Positions 56,802 to 64,000 of a stretch of DNA of 64,000 nucleotides are shown here, in pieces (within the stretch, counting starts at the first letter, position 1; every line of letters starts with the position of its first letter). Below the pieces are notes generated by a model. It saw only the letters and a program-made list of their open reading frames with translations. It was not told the DNA's origin and did no database searches. The stretch comes from Paracoccus sulfuroxidans (GTDB lineage: Bacteria; Pseudomonadota; Alphaproteobacteria; Rhodobacterales; Rhodobacteraceae): positions 62,001 through 126,000 of the forward strand of contig NZ_VLKU01000008.1 in NCBI RefSeq assembly GCF_007830335.1. The letters run 5' to 3'. Made by a program: the position numbers and the translations under genes.

Positions 56802-56945
56802 GCTCTGCCCCTTCTGCGCATTTTCCCGCAGACCACTTGACCTCACCCCCCGGCTGCGCCATTTGCATGGAAAAGCCTTTGACACCCTTTGCCGCCTGTG
56901 GCAGGGGTCAGCGGATTTACCTAACTGCGGCTGAAAGAGAATACC

Positions 56946-57269
56946 ATGCCCAAAGAGGAATGGGGTACGAAGCGTCTGTGCCCGCATTGTGGAACGCGTT
57001 TCTACGACCTGACGAATGACCCGATGACCTGCCCGGCCTGCGGCAACACCTTCACCGCCGACAGCCTGGTTCAGGGCCGCTCGCGGTCGCTGATCTCCGA
57101 GAAGGCCTCGACGCGTGAAGCCGATCGGAACGATCTGGTGGATGACGAGGATCTGGACGATGACGCTGATGCCGGCGATCTGGACGATGATCTGCTGGAT
57201 GATGACGACGATGACGGCGATGTTTCGCTGGACGACATCGCCGATGTCCCCGGTTCCGACGACGAATAA
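56946..57269 (+). CDS. TIGR02300 family zinc-ribbon acidic protein (FYDLN domain)
   Basis: 107 residues: an N-terminal zinc ribbon with CPHCG and CPACG and the hallmark GTRFYDLTNDP (residues about 16-26), then an extremely Asp-rich tail (DLDDDLLDDDDDDGD). The family is restricted to alphaproteobacteria and of unknown function. A strong terminator follows, then tRNA-Ala, in this conserved order in related genomes as far as I recall. Confidence 0.9.
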   Translation: MPKEEWGTKRLCPHCGTRFYDLTNDPMTCPACGNTFTADSLVQGRSRSLISEKASTREADRNDLVDDEDLDDDADAGDLDDDLLDDDDDDGDVSLDDIADVPGSDDE

Positions 57270-57291
57270 CCGGACCTCCGGCAATGAGATG

Positions 57292-57315
57292 AGGGCCCCT
57301 TCGGGGGCCCTTTTC
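57292..57315 (+). terminator. Rho-independent terminator after the TIGR02300 gene
   Basis: A perfect 8-bp stem AGGGCCCC/GGGGCCCT with a TTCG tetraloop, followed by TTTTC. Confidence 0.9.
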
Positions 57316-57415
57316 ATTTAATTCGACCGAGGCGAGTTTTTCCGCTTGCACCCCCCCGAGACCATCCTTATACGACCCCTCACGCGGACGGCACTAGCCG
57401 ATCCGGACCTCCGGT

Positions 57416-57493
<78 letters not shown>

Positions 57494-57533
57494 CTTCATA
57501 TTTATCTATTTATTATCAATGCGTTAGGGAAAA

Positions 57534-57573
57534 TTTCCCGCAACACGCTGAAAATCCCGCAACGAATCCCGCA
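57534..57573 (+). repeat. CCCGCAAC repeats, left end of the mini-element
   Basis: Two full copies (TTTCCCGCAAC at 57534 and AATCCCGCAAC at 57553) and a partial copy (GAATCCCGCA at 57564). Same orientation as the right-end copies. Arm-type recombinase sites are the most likely meaning. Confidence 0.7.
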
Positions 57574-57582
57574 TCCCTGCCA

Positions 57583-58440
57583 CTAGTTCCCCGGCGCGCG
57601 GCGACAATCTGAAAGCAGGAGGCGTTTGATCCGCCCGCTTGCAGAACTGACTCGCCGAGCGCGCATCTCCAGTTTGTTTGATGCACCAATCGTGGCCCCA
57701 TGAAGAGACCATGTCAAAAAGGGGAGACCTCCAATCGGGAAGTCGCCGTCTGGCCTTATCGGCACCACGCGACCGAGTTGATCCACAAACGCACGAGCAT
57801 TTCTAGAAATCGAATTGTATCTGGTCACGTTGCCTTGAAAGACCTCCAATCCGATGGCCTCCTCCCTTGTATTCACCCAGTCTTTGGTTTGGTCGTCTAG
57901 TGTGACCAATTCCTGACGCGGGGTGCCAATAGCTATTCGACGAATCGTTCCCTCCTCTCCTATTGGCCGATGAGCATCTTGAAGGCTCCCTTCCAAAGTC
58001 TCCGCAAGCTCATCCAAATCCGGAGGTGGGCGTTTAAGCTTGGGCGGCTCTCGCCGCGCATAGAGATTACGGAGCGTCGCTGTTTCCGGCTCGGAATCGA
58101 TGGAGCCGGTTGCTCTTTTGATCGCTGTCTTGATGAAATCATACACTACTGGCCCACCCAGCGCCGCGGCGACCCCAGTCGTCGCAGGATTTGCCTCCAT
58201 GAGGATCACAAGATCATATATGAAGCTGCCCTGCCGCGCCGGTTTTAGTAGGATAGACGCCCCCTTCAAAGCCGTGGCGCGGGTCACGACTTCTCCCGTC
58301 ATGTAAGCGTGCATGATGATGTGAATTGCGCGGGTCATTCCGTCAATTGACGTTGCACCGTCGTAGGCCGGGAGCGAGTTCTGATCCGCCAGCCCCCCGG
58401 TATAAGTAATCTTTAACCGATGCTCCGCTATAGCTGGCAT
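57583..58440 (-). CDS. Unknown accessory protein, sole cargo of the mini-element (285 aa)
   Basis: Family uncertain. The N terminus LKITYTGGLADQNSLPAYDGA followed by a helix and HAYMTGEVVTRATALKGASILLKPARQGSFIYDLV resembles a group of proteins seen in accessory islands, each with a hydrophobic glycine/alanine stretch (here PATTGVAAALGGPVVYDFIKTAI, about 88-110) that could insert in a membrane. The rest is polar (PPPDLDELAETLEG). Base composition and codons (AGA, ATA, TTA) differ from the host. The gene's stop lies inside the left end of the element. An anti-phage or stability role is plausible but unproven. ATG 58440 has GAGAG upstream. Confidence 0.55.
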   Translation of the reverse strand: MPAIAEHRLKITYTGGLADQNSLPAYDGATSIDGMTRAIHIIMHAYMTGEVVTRATALKGASILLKPARQGSFIYDLVILMEANPATTGVAAALGGPVVYDFIKTAIKRATGSIDSEPETATLRNLYARREPPKLKRPPPDLDELAETLEGSLQDAHRPIGEEGTIRRIAIGTPRQELVTLDDQTKDWVNTREEAIGLEVFQGNVTRYNSISRNARAFVDQLGRVVPIRPDGDFPIGGLPFLTWSLHGATIGASNKLEMRARRVSSASGRIKRLLLSDCRRAPGN

Positions 58441-58540
58441 ATCTCTCGTCCGTCACCTGTCAGCTTCCTTTCGCCACGTTCCCTTCGAACGCGATCGCAC
58501 GCAAGGGCTCTTAGACAACTACGGCGTGCAAAGGCAAAAA

Positions 58541-58562
58541 ATCCCGCAACAATTCCCGCAAC
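58541..58562 (+). repeat. CCCGCAAC repeats, right end of the mini-element
   Basis: ATCCCGCAAC and ATTCCCGCAAC in tandem, 85 nt before the right attachment repeat. Confidence 0.7.
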
Positions 58563-58646
58563 ATTTCGACCTCACCCTCGAGGCGGAATCCTGATATTAC
58601 TCCAAAAAATCATAGCCTTAACTAGCAACTTCGGACTGGTTGTGCG

Positions 58647-58664
58647 CCCCTTGGCTCCACCAAA
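58647..58664 (+). repeat. Attachment-site direct repeat, distal side
   Basis: Exact 18-bp copy of 57476-57493; the only other tRNA-like part is absent, so it is not a tRNA gene. Confidence 0.85.
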
Positions 58665-58848
58665 TCGCTTCTTGCGATTTTTAAAATCCTCCCCCTAGCC
58701 ACTGATATTTCTGGTTTCTTTGGAAACTGACCCGTCGGGCTTCTGCCGTTCATCCTGCGGCTGTCGGCGTCCTTCGCATGCCCCTTGCGAATATTCTCAG
58801 AAAAAAATCTTCGCCGGATGTAGGATCTTGTTCCGGCCCCGCGTCTTC

Positions 58849-58879
58849 ATGTCAGAGCAGGCGATGAACTGCTTCGTCC
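58849..58879 (+). promoter_or_regulatory. Candidate ECF42-type promoter before the SRPBCC gene
   Basis: ATGTCAG and, 15 nt on, CTGCTTCGTCC, resembling the TGTCGA ... CGTC motif reported for ECF42 targets. The 11-mer CTGCTTCGTCC also occurs at 61542-61552. The spacer is 2 nt longer than in the other copy, so this may be partly coincidental. Confidence 0.4.
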
Positions 58880-58925
58880 CGCACCTCTGACAAGGTGGGA
58901 CCACGCCGAAGAAGGGGAAGAAGAC

Positions 58926-59369
58926 ATGCCCAATACGATCCATCTGCACCGCGTCCTCGCGACCCGCCCCGACAAGGTCTATCGCGCCTTCACCGAACCT
59001 GACGCCATCGCCAGCTGGCTGCCGCCCTATGGCTTCCTCTGCACCGTGCACGAACTCGACGCCCGGGTCGGGGGCAAGCATCGGATGTCGTTTCGCAACT
59101 TCACCACCGGCCAAAGCCACAGCTTCGGCGGCACCTATAAAGAGCTGATCCCCGGTAAGCGGCTGGTCTATTCGGACCGCTTCGACGACCCGAACCTGCC
59201 CGGAGAGATGGTGGTCACCGTCACCCTGAAGGCGGTCTCGGTCGGAACCGAGATGAAGATCGAGCAGGCGGGCATCCCCGACCTCATCCCGGCCGAGGCC
59301 TGCTATCTGGGATGGCAGGAATGCCTGCAGAAGCTGCAAAAACTCGTCGAGCCCGAAATCAACCAGTGA
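58926..59369 (+). CDS. SRPBCC/AHSA1 family protein
   Basis: A 147-residue START-like fold protein: LHRVLATRPDKVYRAFTEPDAIASWLPP near the N terminus, GGTYKELIPGKRLVYSDRFDDPN and VTVTLKAVSVGTEMKIEQAGIPD at the end, the arrangement of the AHSA1 group, which binds hydrophobic ligands. GAAGGGGAAGAAGAC precedes the ATG. It is the first gene of the ECF42-type cluster. Confidence 0.9.
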   Translation: MPNTIHLHRVLATRPDKVYRAFTEPDAIASWLPPYGFLCTVHELDARVGGKHRMSFRNFTTGQSHSFGGTYKELIPGKRLVYSDRFDDPNLPGEMVVTVTLKAVSVGTEMKIEQAGIPDLIPAEACYLGWQECLQKLQKLVEPEINQ

Positions 59370-59411
59370 CGCGGCGGGCCCGTGCAACCGACAGAAACCG
59401 AAGGAAAGAAC

Positions 59412-59837
59412 ATGCGTGTCATCGTATTCGTGAAGGCCACCAGGGACAGCGAACAGGGGCTGATGCCCTCGACCGAACTGCTGGAGGCCATGGGCAAATT
59501 CAATCAGGAACTGGCCGATGCCGGGGTGATGATCACCGGCGACGGGCTGAAACCCTCATCCCAGGGCAAGCGCATCGCCTTTGACGGGCCCTCGCGCACG
59601 GTCATCGACGGCCCCTTCGCCGAAACCAAGGAGCTGGTCGCGGGCTACTGGGTCTGGGAGGTCAAGGACATGGACGACGCCATCGCCTGGGCGAAGCGCT
59701 GCCCGAACCCGATGCCCGGCCCCAGCGAGCTGGAGATCCGCCCCTTCTACGAAATGGCCGATTTCGCCGACGCCATGACGCCCGAGGTTGAAGCGATCCA
59801 CAACAGCACGCGCGACAAACTGGCGGATCAGGGCTGA
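59412..59837 (+). CDS. YCII/DGPF-domain protein, copy 1
   Basis: 141 residues with the YCII ferredoxin-like fold and the DGPF signature in TVIDGPFAETKELVAGYWVWEV (residues about 63-84). DGPF proteins are the typical partners of ECF42 sigma factors; their enzymatic role is unknown. AAGGAAAGAAC gives a good ribosome site. It is 42 nt after the SRPBCC gene. Confidence 0.9.
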   Translation: MRVIVFVKATRDSEQGLMPSTELLEAMGKFNQELADAGVMITGDGLKPSSQGKRIAFDGPSRTVIDGPFAETKELVAGYWVWEVKDMDDAIAWAKRCPNPMPGPSELEIRPFYEMADFADAMTPEVEAIHNSTRDKLADQG

Positions 59838-59896
59838 TCGTGCATGATCGCATTCCAGCGGCGCCTTTCGAGGCGCGGCTGGAATGGAGAACCCAG

Positions 59897-60274
59897 ATGC
59901 TTTACGCGATCCTTTGCTATCACGACGAAACCGTCACCTCGAACTGGTCGAAGGCCCATGACGACGAGGTCATCACCCGCCTCAAGCAGGTGCATGAGCG
60001 TTGGGCGCAGGAATTCGGGCCCATCGCGCGCCTGATGCCCTCGTCACAGGCGACGACGCTGCGCAAAACCGATGGCATGGTTCTGGACGGCCCCTATGCC
60101 GAGACGAAAGAGCAGCTTCTGGGTCTCTATATCGTCGATGTCACCGACCTTGCGCAGGGCCTGCAGATCGCGCGCGAGCTGACCGAAGCCAATCCGGGCG
60201 GGGCCTATGAGCTGCGCCCGATCATGAGCTATTACCCGGACGGAGCCGCAGCCAAGGATGACGCAGCCCCCTGA
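59897..60274 (+). CDS. YCII/DGPF-domain protein, copy 2
   Basis: 125 residues; the DGP(Y) signature is in MVLDGPYAETKEQLLGLYIVDV, and the N terminus MLYAILCYHDETVTSNWSK carries the YCII strand. It overlaps the sigma gene start by 17 nt, so it is translationally coupled. A paralogue of copy 1. GGAG precedes ATG 59897. Confidence 0.9.
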   Translation: MLYAILCYHDETVTSNWSKAHDDEVITRLKQVHERWAQEFGPIARLMPSSQATTLRKTDGMVLDGPYAETKEQLLGLYIVDVTDLAQGLQIARELTEANPGGAYELRPIMSYYPDGAAAKDDAAP

Positions 60275-61496
60275 CCTCACCTGGATCGAGGCGCGACTGA
60301 TGGGCGCGCGGCCGCAGGTCTTCGCGGCTCTGCTGCGCTATTTCCGCGATTTCGATCTCGCCGAGGAGGCGTTTCAGGACGCCTGCCTGCGCGCGCTGCG
60401 GCACTGGCCCGAGAAGGGCCCGCCCCGCGATGCCACCGCATGGCTGATCATGGTCGGGCGCAACGCGGCGCTGGATCAGCTGCGCCGCCAGAAGCGCGTG
60501 ACGCCCCTGCCGCCCGACAGCCCCGCCTTTGACGGCGCAAGCGATGAGCCGGACATGGTCGAACGCCTTGACGCCGCCGAGTACCGCGACGATCTGCTGC
60601 GGCTGATGTTCGTCTGCTGCCATCCTGAACTGCCGGCGACCCAGCAGATCGCGCTGGCGCTGCGCATCGTCTCGGGCCTGCCGGTGGCGCGCATCGCCGC
60701 AGCGTTTCTGGTCAAGGAAAAGGCCATGGAGCAGCGCATCACCCGCGCCAAGGCCCGCATCAGTGACGCCGACATTCCCTTCGAGCCCCCCGGCCCGCAG
60801 GAGCGCGCAGAGCGGCTGCAGGCGGTCGCGGCGATGCTCTATCTGGTCTTCAACGAAGGCTATACCGACGCCAACCCGGCCAGCGAGCGCGCGGCGCTGA
60901 GCGACGAGGCGATCCGGCTGGTGCGGCTGCTGCTGGAGATGTTTCCGGCCGAGCCCGAGTTGATGGGCCTGCTGGCGCTGATGCTGCTTCAGCATTCCCG
61001 GCAGGCCGCGCGCTTTGACGCGCAGGGTGAGGTCATCTTGCTGGAGGATCAGGACCGCAGCCTCTGGACCCGCCCGATGATCGATGAGGCGCTGTCGCTG
61101 CTGGAACGGGCCATGCTGCTTCTGCAGCCCGGCCCCTATCAGATCCAGGCCGCCATCGCCGCCCAGCACGCCCGCGCCGCACGCCCCGAGGATACGGACT
61201 GGCGCGGCATCGAACACCTGTACCTGGCGCTGGAGCGGCATCTGCCCTCGCCCGTCATCACGCTCAATCGCGCGGTGGCGGTCTCGAAACTGCGGGGGCC
61301 GGAGGCCGCGCTGGAGGTGATGGCACCGCTTGCCAAGGCGCTTGACGGCTATTTCTATTTCCACGGCGCGCGCGGCACCTTCCTGCGCGATCTGGGCCGT
61401 CAGGCCGAGGCGCGAGAGGCCTTCAACCGCGCCATTGCGCTGGCCAATACTCCCGCAGAGGCCGCGCATATCCGGCGGCAGCTCGATCAGCTGTAG
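60258..61496 (+). CDS. ECF sigma factor with C-terminal TPR-like extension (ECF42 type)
   Basis: 412 residues: sigma2 at about 10-80 (FRDFDLAEEAFQDACLRALRHWPEKG), sigma4 at about 120-175 (LRIVSGLPVARIAAAFLVKEKAMEQRITRAK), then a long helical region with TPR-like repeats (LLLEMFPAEPELMGLLALMLLQHSR; YQIQAAIAAQHARAA; LNRAVAVSKLRGPEAAL) and DUF6596-like features. This architecture plus adjacent DGPF genes defines ECF42, where the C-terminal extension controls activity and no anti-sigma factor is needed. None is seen here. Confidence 0.92.
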   Translation: MTQPPDLTWIEARLMGARPQVFAALLRYFRDFDLAEEAFQDACLRALRHWPEKGPPRDATAWLIMVGRNAALDQLRRQKRVTPLPPDSPAFDGASDEPDMVERLDAAEYRDDLLRLMFVCCHPELPATQQIALALRIVSGLPVARIAAAFLVKEKAMEQRITRAKARISDADIPFEPPGPQERAERLQAVAAMLYLVFNEGYTDANPASERAALSDEAIRLVRLLLEMFPAEPELMGLLALMLLQHSRQAARFDAQGEVILLEDQDRSLWTRPMIDEALSLLERAMLLLQPGPYQIQAAIAAQHARAARPEDTDWRGIEHLYLALERHLPSPVITLNRAVAVSKLRGPEAALEVMAPLAKALDGYFYFHGARGTFLRDLGRQAEAREAFNRAIALANTPAEAAHIRRQLDQL

Positions 61497-61523
61497 CCCG
61501 CGCACCAAATAATTTCGGGACCG

Positions 61524-61552
61524 ATGTCGGAACGGCGGGGCCTGCTTCGTCC
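61524..61552 (+). promoter_or_regulatory. Candidate ECF42-type promoter before the VOC gene
   Basis: ATGTCGGAAC and, 13 nt after ATGTC, CTGCTTCGTCC (TGTCGG with CGTC about 17 nt on) fits the TGTCGA-N16/17-CGTC pattern reported for ECF42. It lies 32 nt before the VOC start. Confidence 0.5.
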
Positions 61553-61584
61553 TTGCCCTATGGAAACCCGAAAGGACCCCACCC

Positions 61585-61995
61585 ATGACCAAGATGATTT
61601 TCGTGAACCTGCCGGTCACCGACCTTGCTGCCTCGACCCGCTTCTATCAGGCGCTCGGCTGCGAGCGGAACGACCAGTTCAGCGATGAGAATGCCGCCAG
61701 CATGGTCTGGTCCGATGCGATCGTCTTCCAGTTGCTGACCCGCGACTATTTCCAGACCGTCACCACGATGCCGCTGGCCGACGCAAATGCGGCCTGCGGC
61801 GCGATGTATGCGCTGAGCTTCGAGACGCGCGAGGCGGTCGACGCCGCCGTCAAGGTGGGTGAGGCCGCAGGCGGCAGGCAGAACGGGCGCCCGCCAATCG
61901 ACATGGGCTGGATGTACAACCGCCAGATCCAGGACCCGGACGGCCATGTGCTGGAATTCGTCTGGATGGACATGTCGGGCATGGGTGCCGCCTGA
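61585..61995 (+). CDS. VOC family (glyoxalase/dioxygenase superfamily) protein
   Basis: 136 residues: FVNLPVTDLAASTRFYQALGC at the start, QLLTRDYF in the middle and IQDPDGHVLEFVWMD at the end, the pattern of small VOC proteins. Metal ligands are likely a histidine and glutamates but the reaction is unknown. GAAAGGACCCC precedes the ATG. A candidate ECF42 promoter links it to the cluster. Confidence 0.88.
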   Translation: MTKMIFVNLPVTDLAASTRFYQALGCERNDQFSDENAASMVWSDAIVFQLLTRDYFQTVTTMPLADANAACGAMYALSFETREAVDAAVKVGEAAGGRQNGRPPIDMGWMYNRQIQDPDGHVLEFVWMDMSGMGAA

Positions 61996-62079
61996 GGGCG
62001 CGCCCGGCGGCGGGCAGCGGCCTTGCAGCCCTTGCCCGCAAGGCGCTAGGCTGCGCCTGATCCGACGGACGAGTCACAG

Positions 62080-62556
62080 ATGAGCACTGCCACCCCCGCG
62101 ACACGCGCCCTGACACAGGCCCGGCTGCCCTTTCGGGTGATCGAATATGACTATGTCTCGGGTCAGGACCGGATCGGGCTGCATGCCGCCGAGGCCATCG
62201 GCATCGAGCCGGGGCGGGTGCTGAAGACCCTGATGCTTGAGGTCGACGGCAAGCCCGCCTGCGCCGTCATCCCCTCGGATCGCAGCCTCTCGATGAAGCG
62301 CGTGGCGCAGGCCTTTGGCGGGAAGTCGGCGCAGATGATGCCGCCGGACAAGGCCGAGCGGCTGACCGGCTATCATACCGGCGGGATCAGCCCGCTGGGC
62401 CAGAAGCGCGCCTGCCCCATCGCATTCGAGGAAACCGCGCTTGGCTCGGCCGAGATCGTGGTGAACGGCGGTAAGCGCGGCATGATGATCGCGCTGGCGC
62501 CAAGCGATGCGCTCAGCGCCACCAAGGGCAAGCCCGCGCCTCTCTGCGCAGACTGA
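62080..62556 (+). CDS. ybaK: Cys-tRNA(Pro)/Ala-tRNA(Pro) deacylase YbaK/EbsC family
   Basis: 158 residues, single YbaK/aaRS editing domain: VLKTLMLEVDGKPACAVIPSDRSLSMKRVAQAFGGKSAQM...TGYHTGGISPLGQKRACPIAFEE and NGGKRGMMIALAP. It removes cysteine mis-charged on tRNA-Pro, complementing a ProS without an editing domain, as in this window. The lysine in VLKT is the likely catalytic residue. The ATG at 62080 follows a short gap. Confidence 0.93.
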   Translation: MSTATPATRALTQARLPFRVIEYDYVSGQDRIGLHAAEAIGIEPGRVLKTLMLEVDGKPACAVIPSDRSLSMKRVAQAFGGKSAQMMPPDKAERLTGYHTGGISPLGQKRACPIAFEETALGSAEIVVNGGKRGMMIALAPSDALSATKGKPAPLCAD

Positions 62557-62722
62557 ACCAAGCGGTTTTCACTTTTCACGCGGATCTCGCGTCCCTCTCA
62601 CGCCCGTTTCACGGGGTCTGTGCAAGGATGATCCATGCCGAGAAACAACGGCTCAGGATGTAGACGGAAAATTAAGTTCTTCATGCAATCATCTGTATTG
62701 ACGCCTGAAAGGGGTGAGGTCG

Positions 62723-62989
62723 ATGAAACGGAGCATGTTTGCGTCAGATGCCGGGAACGCCCTGCAAGCAGGTGCCCGGATCGGAATGGACGAAAGTTTT
62801 GAAGCCGAGCTGGCCGAGGCATTTGGCCTCGCCCCCTCATGCACTGTGGATTTTTATGACGCGGTCATTCACGAACCGCAGCGCGTCAAACGGCCCGATC
62901 ACTGGGCGCTTCAGCCCAGACTTCGGGCAATATACGCCCTGCTCAATTGTTTCAGCGAACGACGATGGGGGCATGACGAAAGCATTTGA
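62723..62989 (+). CDS. Small protein of unknown function (88 aa)
   Basis: ATG 62723 with GAGG six bases before. The product is mildly acidic in the middle (MDESFEAELAEAFGLAPSC), then VDFYDAVIHEPQRVKRPDHWALQPRLRAIYALL. It may be a soluble helical protein. No family recognised. Composition is host-like. It is convergent with hemF. Confidence 0.5.
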   Translation: MKRSMFASDAGNALQAGARIGMDESFEAELAEAFGLAPSCTVDFYDAVIHEPQRVKRPDHWALQPRLRAIYALLNCFSERRWGHDESI

Positions 62990-63058
62990 TTGGAACATTT
63001 CAGCATGCAGGGGATCTTGCGCCTCATCGGCAGCAAGCAGGCGCAGGACCCCGTATCC

Positions 63059-63087
63059 GGCCCAGCCCGATTTATCCGGGTTGGGCC
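63059..63087. terminator. Hairpin between the small gene and hemF
   Basis: An 11-bp stem (GGCCCAGCCCG with CGGGTTGGGCC, one G:U pair) with a 7-nt loop, followed on the plus strand by AATTTC. It could end the small gene (plus) or hemF (minus). Confidence 0.6.
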
Positions 63088-63110
63088 AATTTCATGTCAG
63101 TCGCGCGCGT

Positions 63111-63971
63111 TCAGACCCATTTCGCCAGCGGCGGCAGGCTCATTAGCACGGCATTCGCGTCATGGCCGGTGGCCAGACCGAATTTGGTGCCCCGGTCGTA
63201 GACAAGGTTATATTCGGCATAAAGGCCGCGATGCTGAAGCTGGGCATCCTTGTCCGCCTCATCCCAGGGCTGGTCCATGCGCTTGCGCACCAAAGGCTCG
63301 AAGGCGGGCAGGAACGCCTCGCCCACGGCGCGGGTGAAGGCGAAATCGGCTGCCCAGTCGCCGGTGTTCAGGTCATCATAGAAGATGCCACCGACGCCGC
63401 GCGCCCGGTTGCGATGCGGGACAAAGAAATACTCATCCGCCCAGGCCTTGAAGCGCGGATAATAGCCCGCGTCATGCGCGTCGCAAGCGCGATGCATCTG
63501 CGCGTGAAAATGTGCCGTATCTTCAGCATATTCGAGGCAGGGGTTCAGGTCCGCCCCGCCACCGAACCACCAGCTGGCGGGGGTCCAGAACATGCGGGTG
63601 TTCATATGCACCGCCGGCGCTTGCGGGTTCTGCATATGCGCGACAAGGCTGATGCCGCTGGCCCAGAAGCGCGGATCCTCTGCCACGCCCGGAACGCCAC
63701 GCGCCGCCATCGCCTGCTGCGCGGCTGGGGAAAGCGTGCCATGCACCTCGGACCAGTTGACGCCGACCTTCTCGAACACGCGACCGCCACGCATGACCGA
63801 CATGATGCCGCCACCGCCGTCGTTCTCGCGCTCGGTCGGCGTCACCTCGAACCGACCGGCGCGCGCGTTGCCCGGCCCGTCATCCTCCAGCGTCTCGAAT
63901 GCGGCCACGATCCTGTCGCGAAGGGTGTGAAACCAGCGCGCGGCCTCCTGCCGCTCTTCGGTCATCTGCAT
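63111..63971 (-). CDS. hemF: Oxygen-dependent coproporphyrinogen III oxidase
   Basis: Converts coproporphyrinogen III to protoporphyrinogen IX using oxygen. The 286 residues include GGGIMSVMRGGRVFEKVGVN, VHMNTRMFWTPASWWFGGGADLNPCLEY, FFVPHRNRARGVGGIFYDDLN and the RGLYAEYNLVYDRGTKFGL region, all hallmarks of HemF. GAGGATCCC precedes the ATG at 63971. It continues to near the right edge and is complete. Confidence 0.97.
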   Translation of the reverse strand: MQMTEERQEAARWFHTLRDRIVAAFETLEDDGPGNARAGRFEVTPTERENDGGGGIMSVMRGGRVFEKVGVNWSEVHGTLSPAAQQAMAARGVPGVAEDPRFWASGISLVAHMQNPQAPAVHMNTRMFWTPASWWFGGGADLNPCLEYAEDTAHFHAQMHRACDAHDAGYYPRFKAWADEYFFVPHRNRARGVGGIFYDDLNTGDWAADFAFTRAVGEAFLPAFEPLVRKRMDQPWDEADKDAQLQHRGLYAEYNLVYDRGTKFGLATGHDANAVLMSLPPLAKWV

Positions 63972-64000
63972 GGGATCCTCATTCTTTCCTGAATTGCCTG

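Larger units (their letters stand above)
58441..58925. other. Intergenic: right end of mini-element and ECF-operon promoter region
   Basis: The left part is the element's AT-rich right end with two CCCGCAAC repeats and the second 18-bp repeat. From 58665 on it is host DNA with a candidate ECF42-type promoter at 58849-58879. No gene is visible. Confidence 0.6.

Noticed and set aside
58647-58664. Partial second tRNA-Ala gene
   Set aside because: Only the last 18 bp of the tRNA are present; best read as a recombination repeat.

Overview
The window reads as a chromosomal segment of a high-GC alphaproteobacterium of the Rhodobacter/Paracoccus group (Rhodobacteraceae sensu lato, most likely Paracoccus or a close relative). 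Supporting this are the flagellin regulators FlaF and FlbT, the HdaA-type DnaA homologue, a TIGR02300-type acidic zinc-ribbon protein, a short type-3 prolyl-tRNA synthetase, and a propionate locus (pccB, pccA, methylmalonyl-CoA mutase) interleaved with small lipoprotein genes. Most genes are tightly packed, with ATGA/GTGA overlaps. Identifications come from reading translations and motifs; no database search was run.

Layout. 1-11.5 kb is housekeeping: start of an M32 carboxypeptidase, ctaA, a TrmJ-like methyltransferase, a ThiE-like protein, guaA, a monooxygenase/acetyltransferase fusion, a phoH-ybeY-corC operon, an alr-mlaE-mlaF operon and a Crp/Fnr regulator. 11.5-14 kb holds small unknown genes, a cold-shock gene and tRNA-Ser. 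14-19.8 kb carries two divergent RTX (calcium-binding, probably type I-secreted) proteins. 20-26 kb is a visibly AT-richer flagellar cluster (DUF1217, flbT, flaF, fliC, a small unknown, a FlgJ-like gene, fliK, flgD) in which fliK is split at a nine-C run. 26-28.3 kb has a cupin, nagB, tRNA-Arg and an acetyltransferase. 28.3-32.3 kb is a three-gene module headed by a DUF4123 adaptor and ending in an 842-residue protein with peptidoglycan-binding-like segments: a candidate orphan type VI secretion cargo. 32.4-41.7 kb is housekeeping again (ppx, ppk, hdaA, perM-like, proS, miaB).

41.9-52 kb is the propionyl-CoA to succinyl-CoA pathway: carboxylase subunits PccB and PccA and the B12-dependent mutase, with about eight small or unknown genes between them and TTTGCAAA-like sites upstream of pccB. 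52-57.3 kb contains an acetyltransferase, a glycosyltransferase, an unknown with a HEPN-like motif, hom, an M48-type metallopeptidase, a GntR regulator and the TIGR02300 gene. At 57.4-58.7 kb tRNA-Ala(GGC) is followed by a roughly 1.2-kb element: its last 18 bp are duplicated 1,171 bp downstream, both ends carry CCCGCAAC repeats, and it holds one unknown 285-residue gene and no integrase. 58.9-62 kb is an ECF42-type sigma-factor cluster (SRPBCC, two YCII/DGPF proteins, sigma factor, VOC protein). The window closes with ybaK, a small unknown and hemF.

The most interesting regions are the integrase-less tRNA-Ala mini-element, the DUF4123 effector-like module, the fliK poly-C frameshift, and the divergent RTX pair with a palindrome between them.
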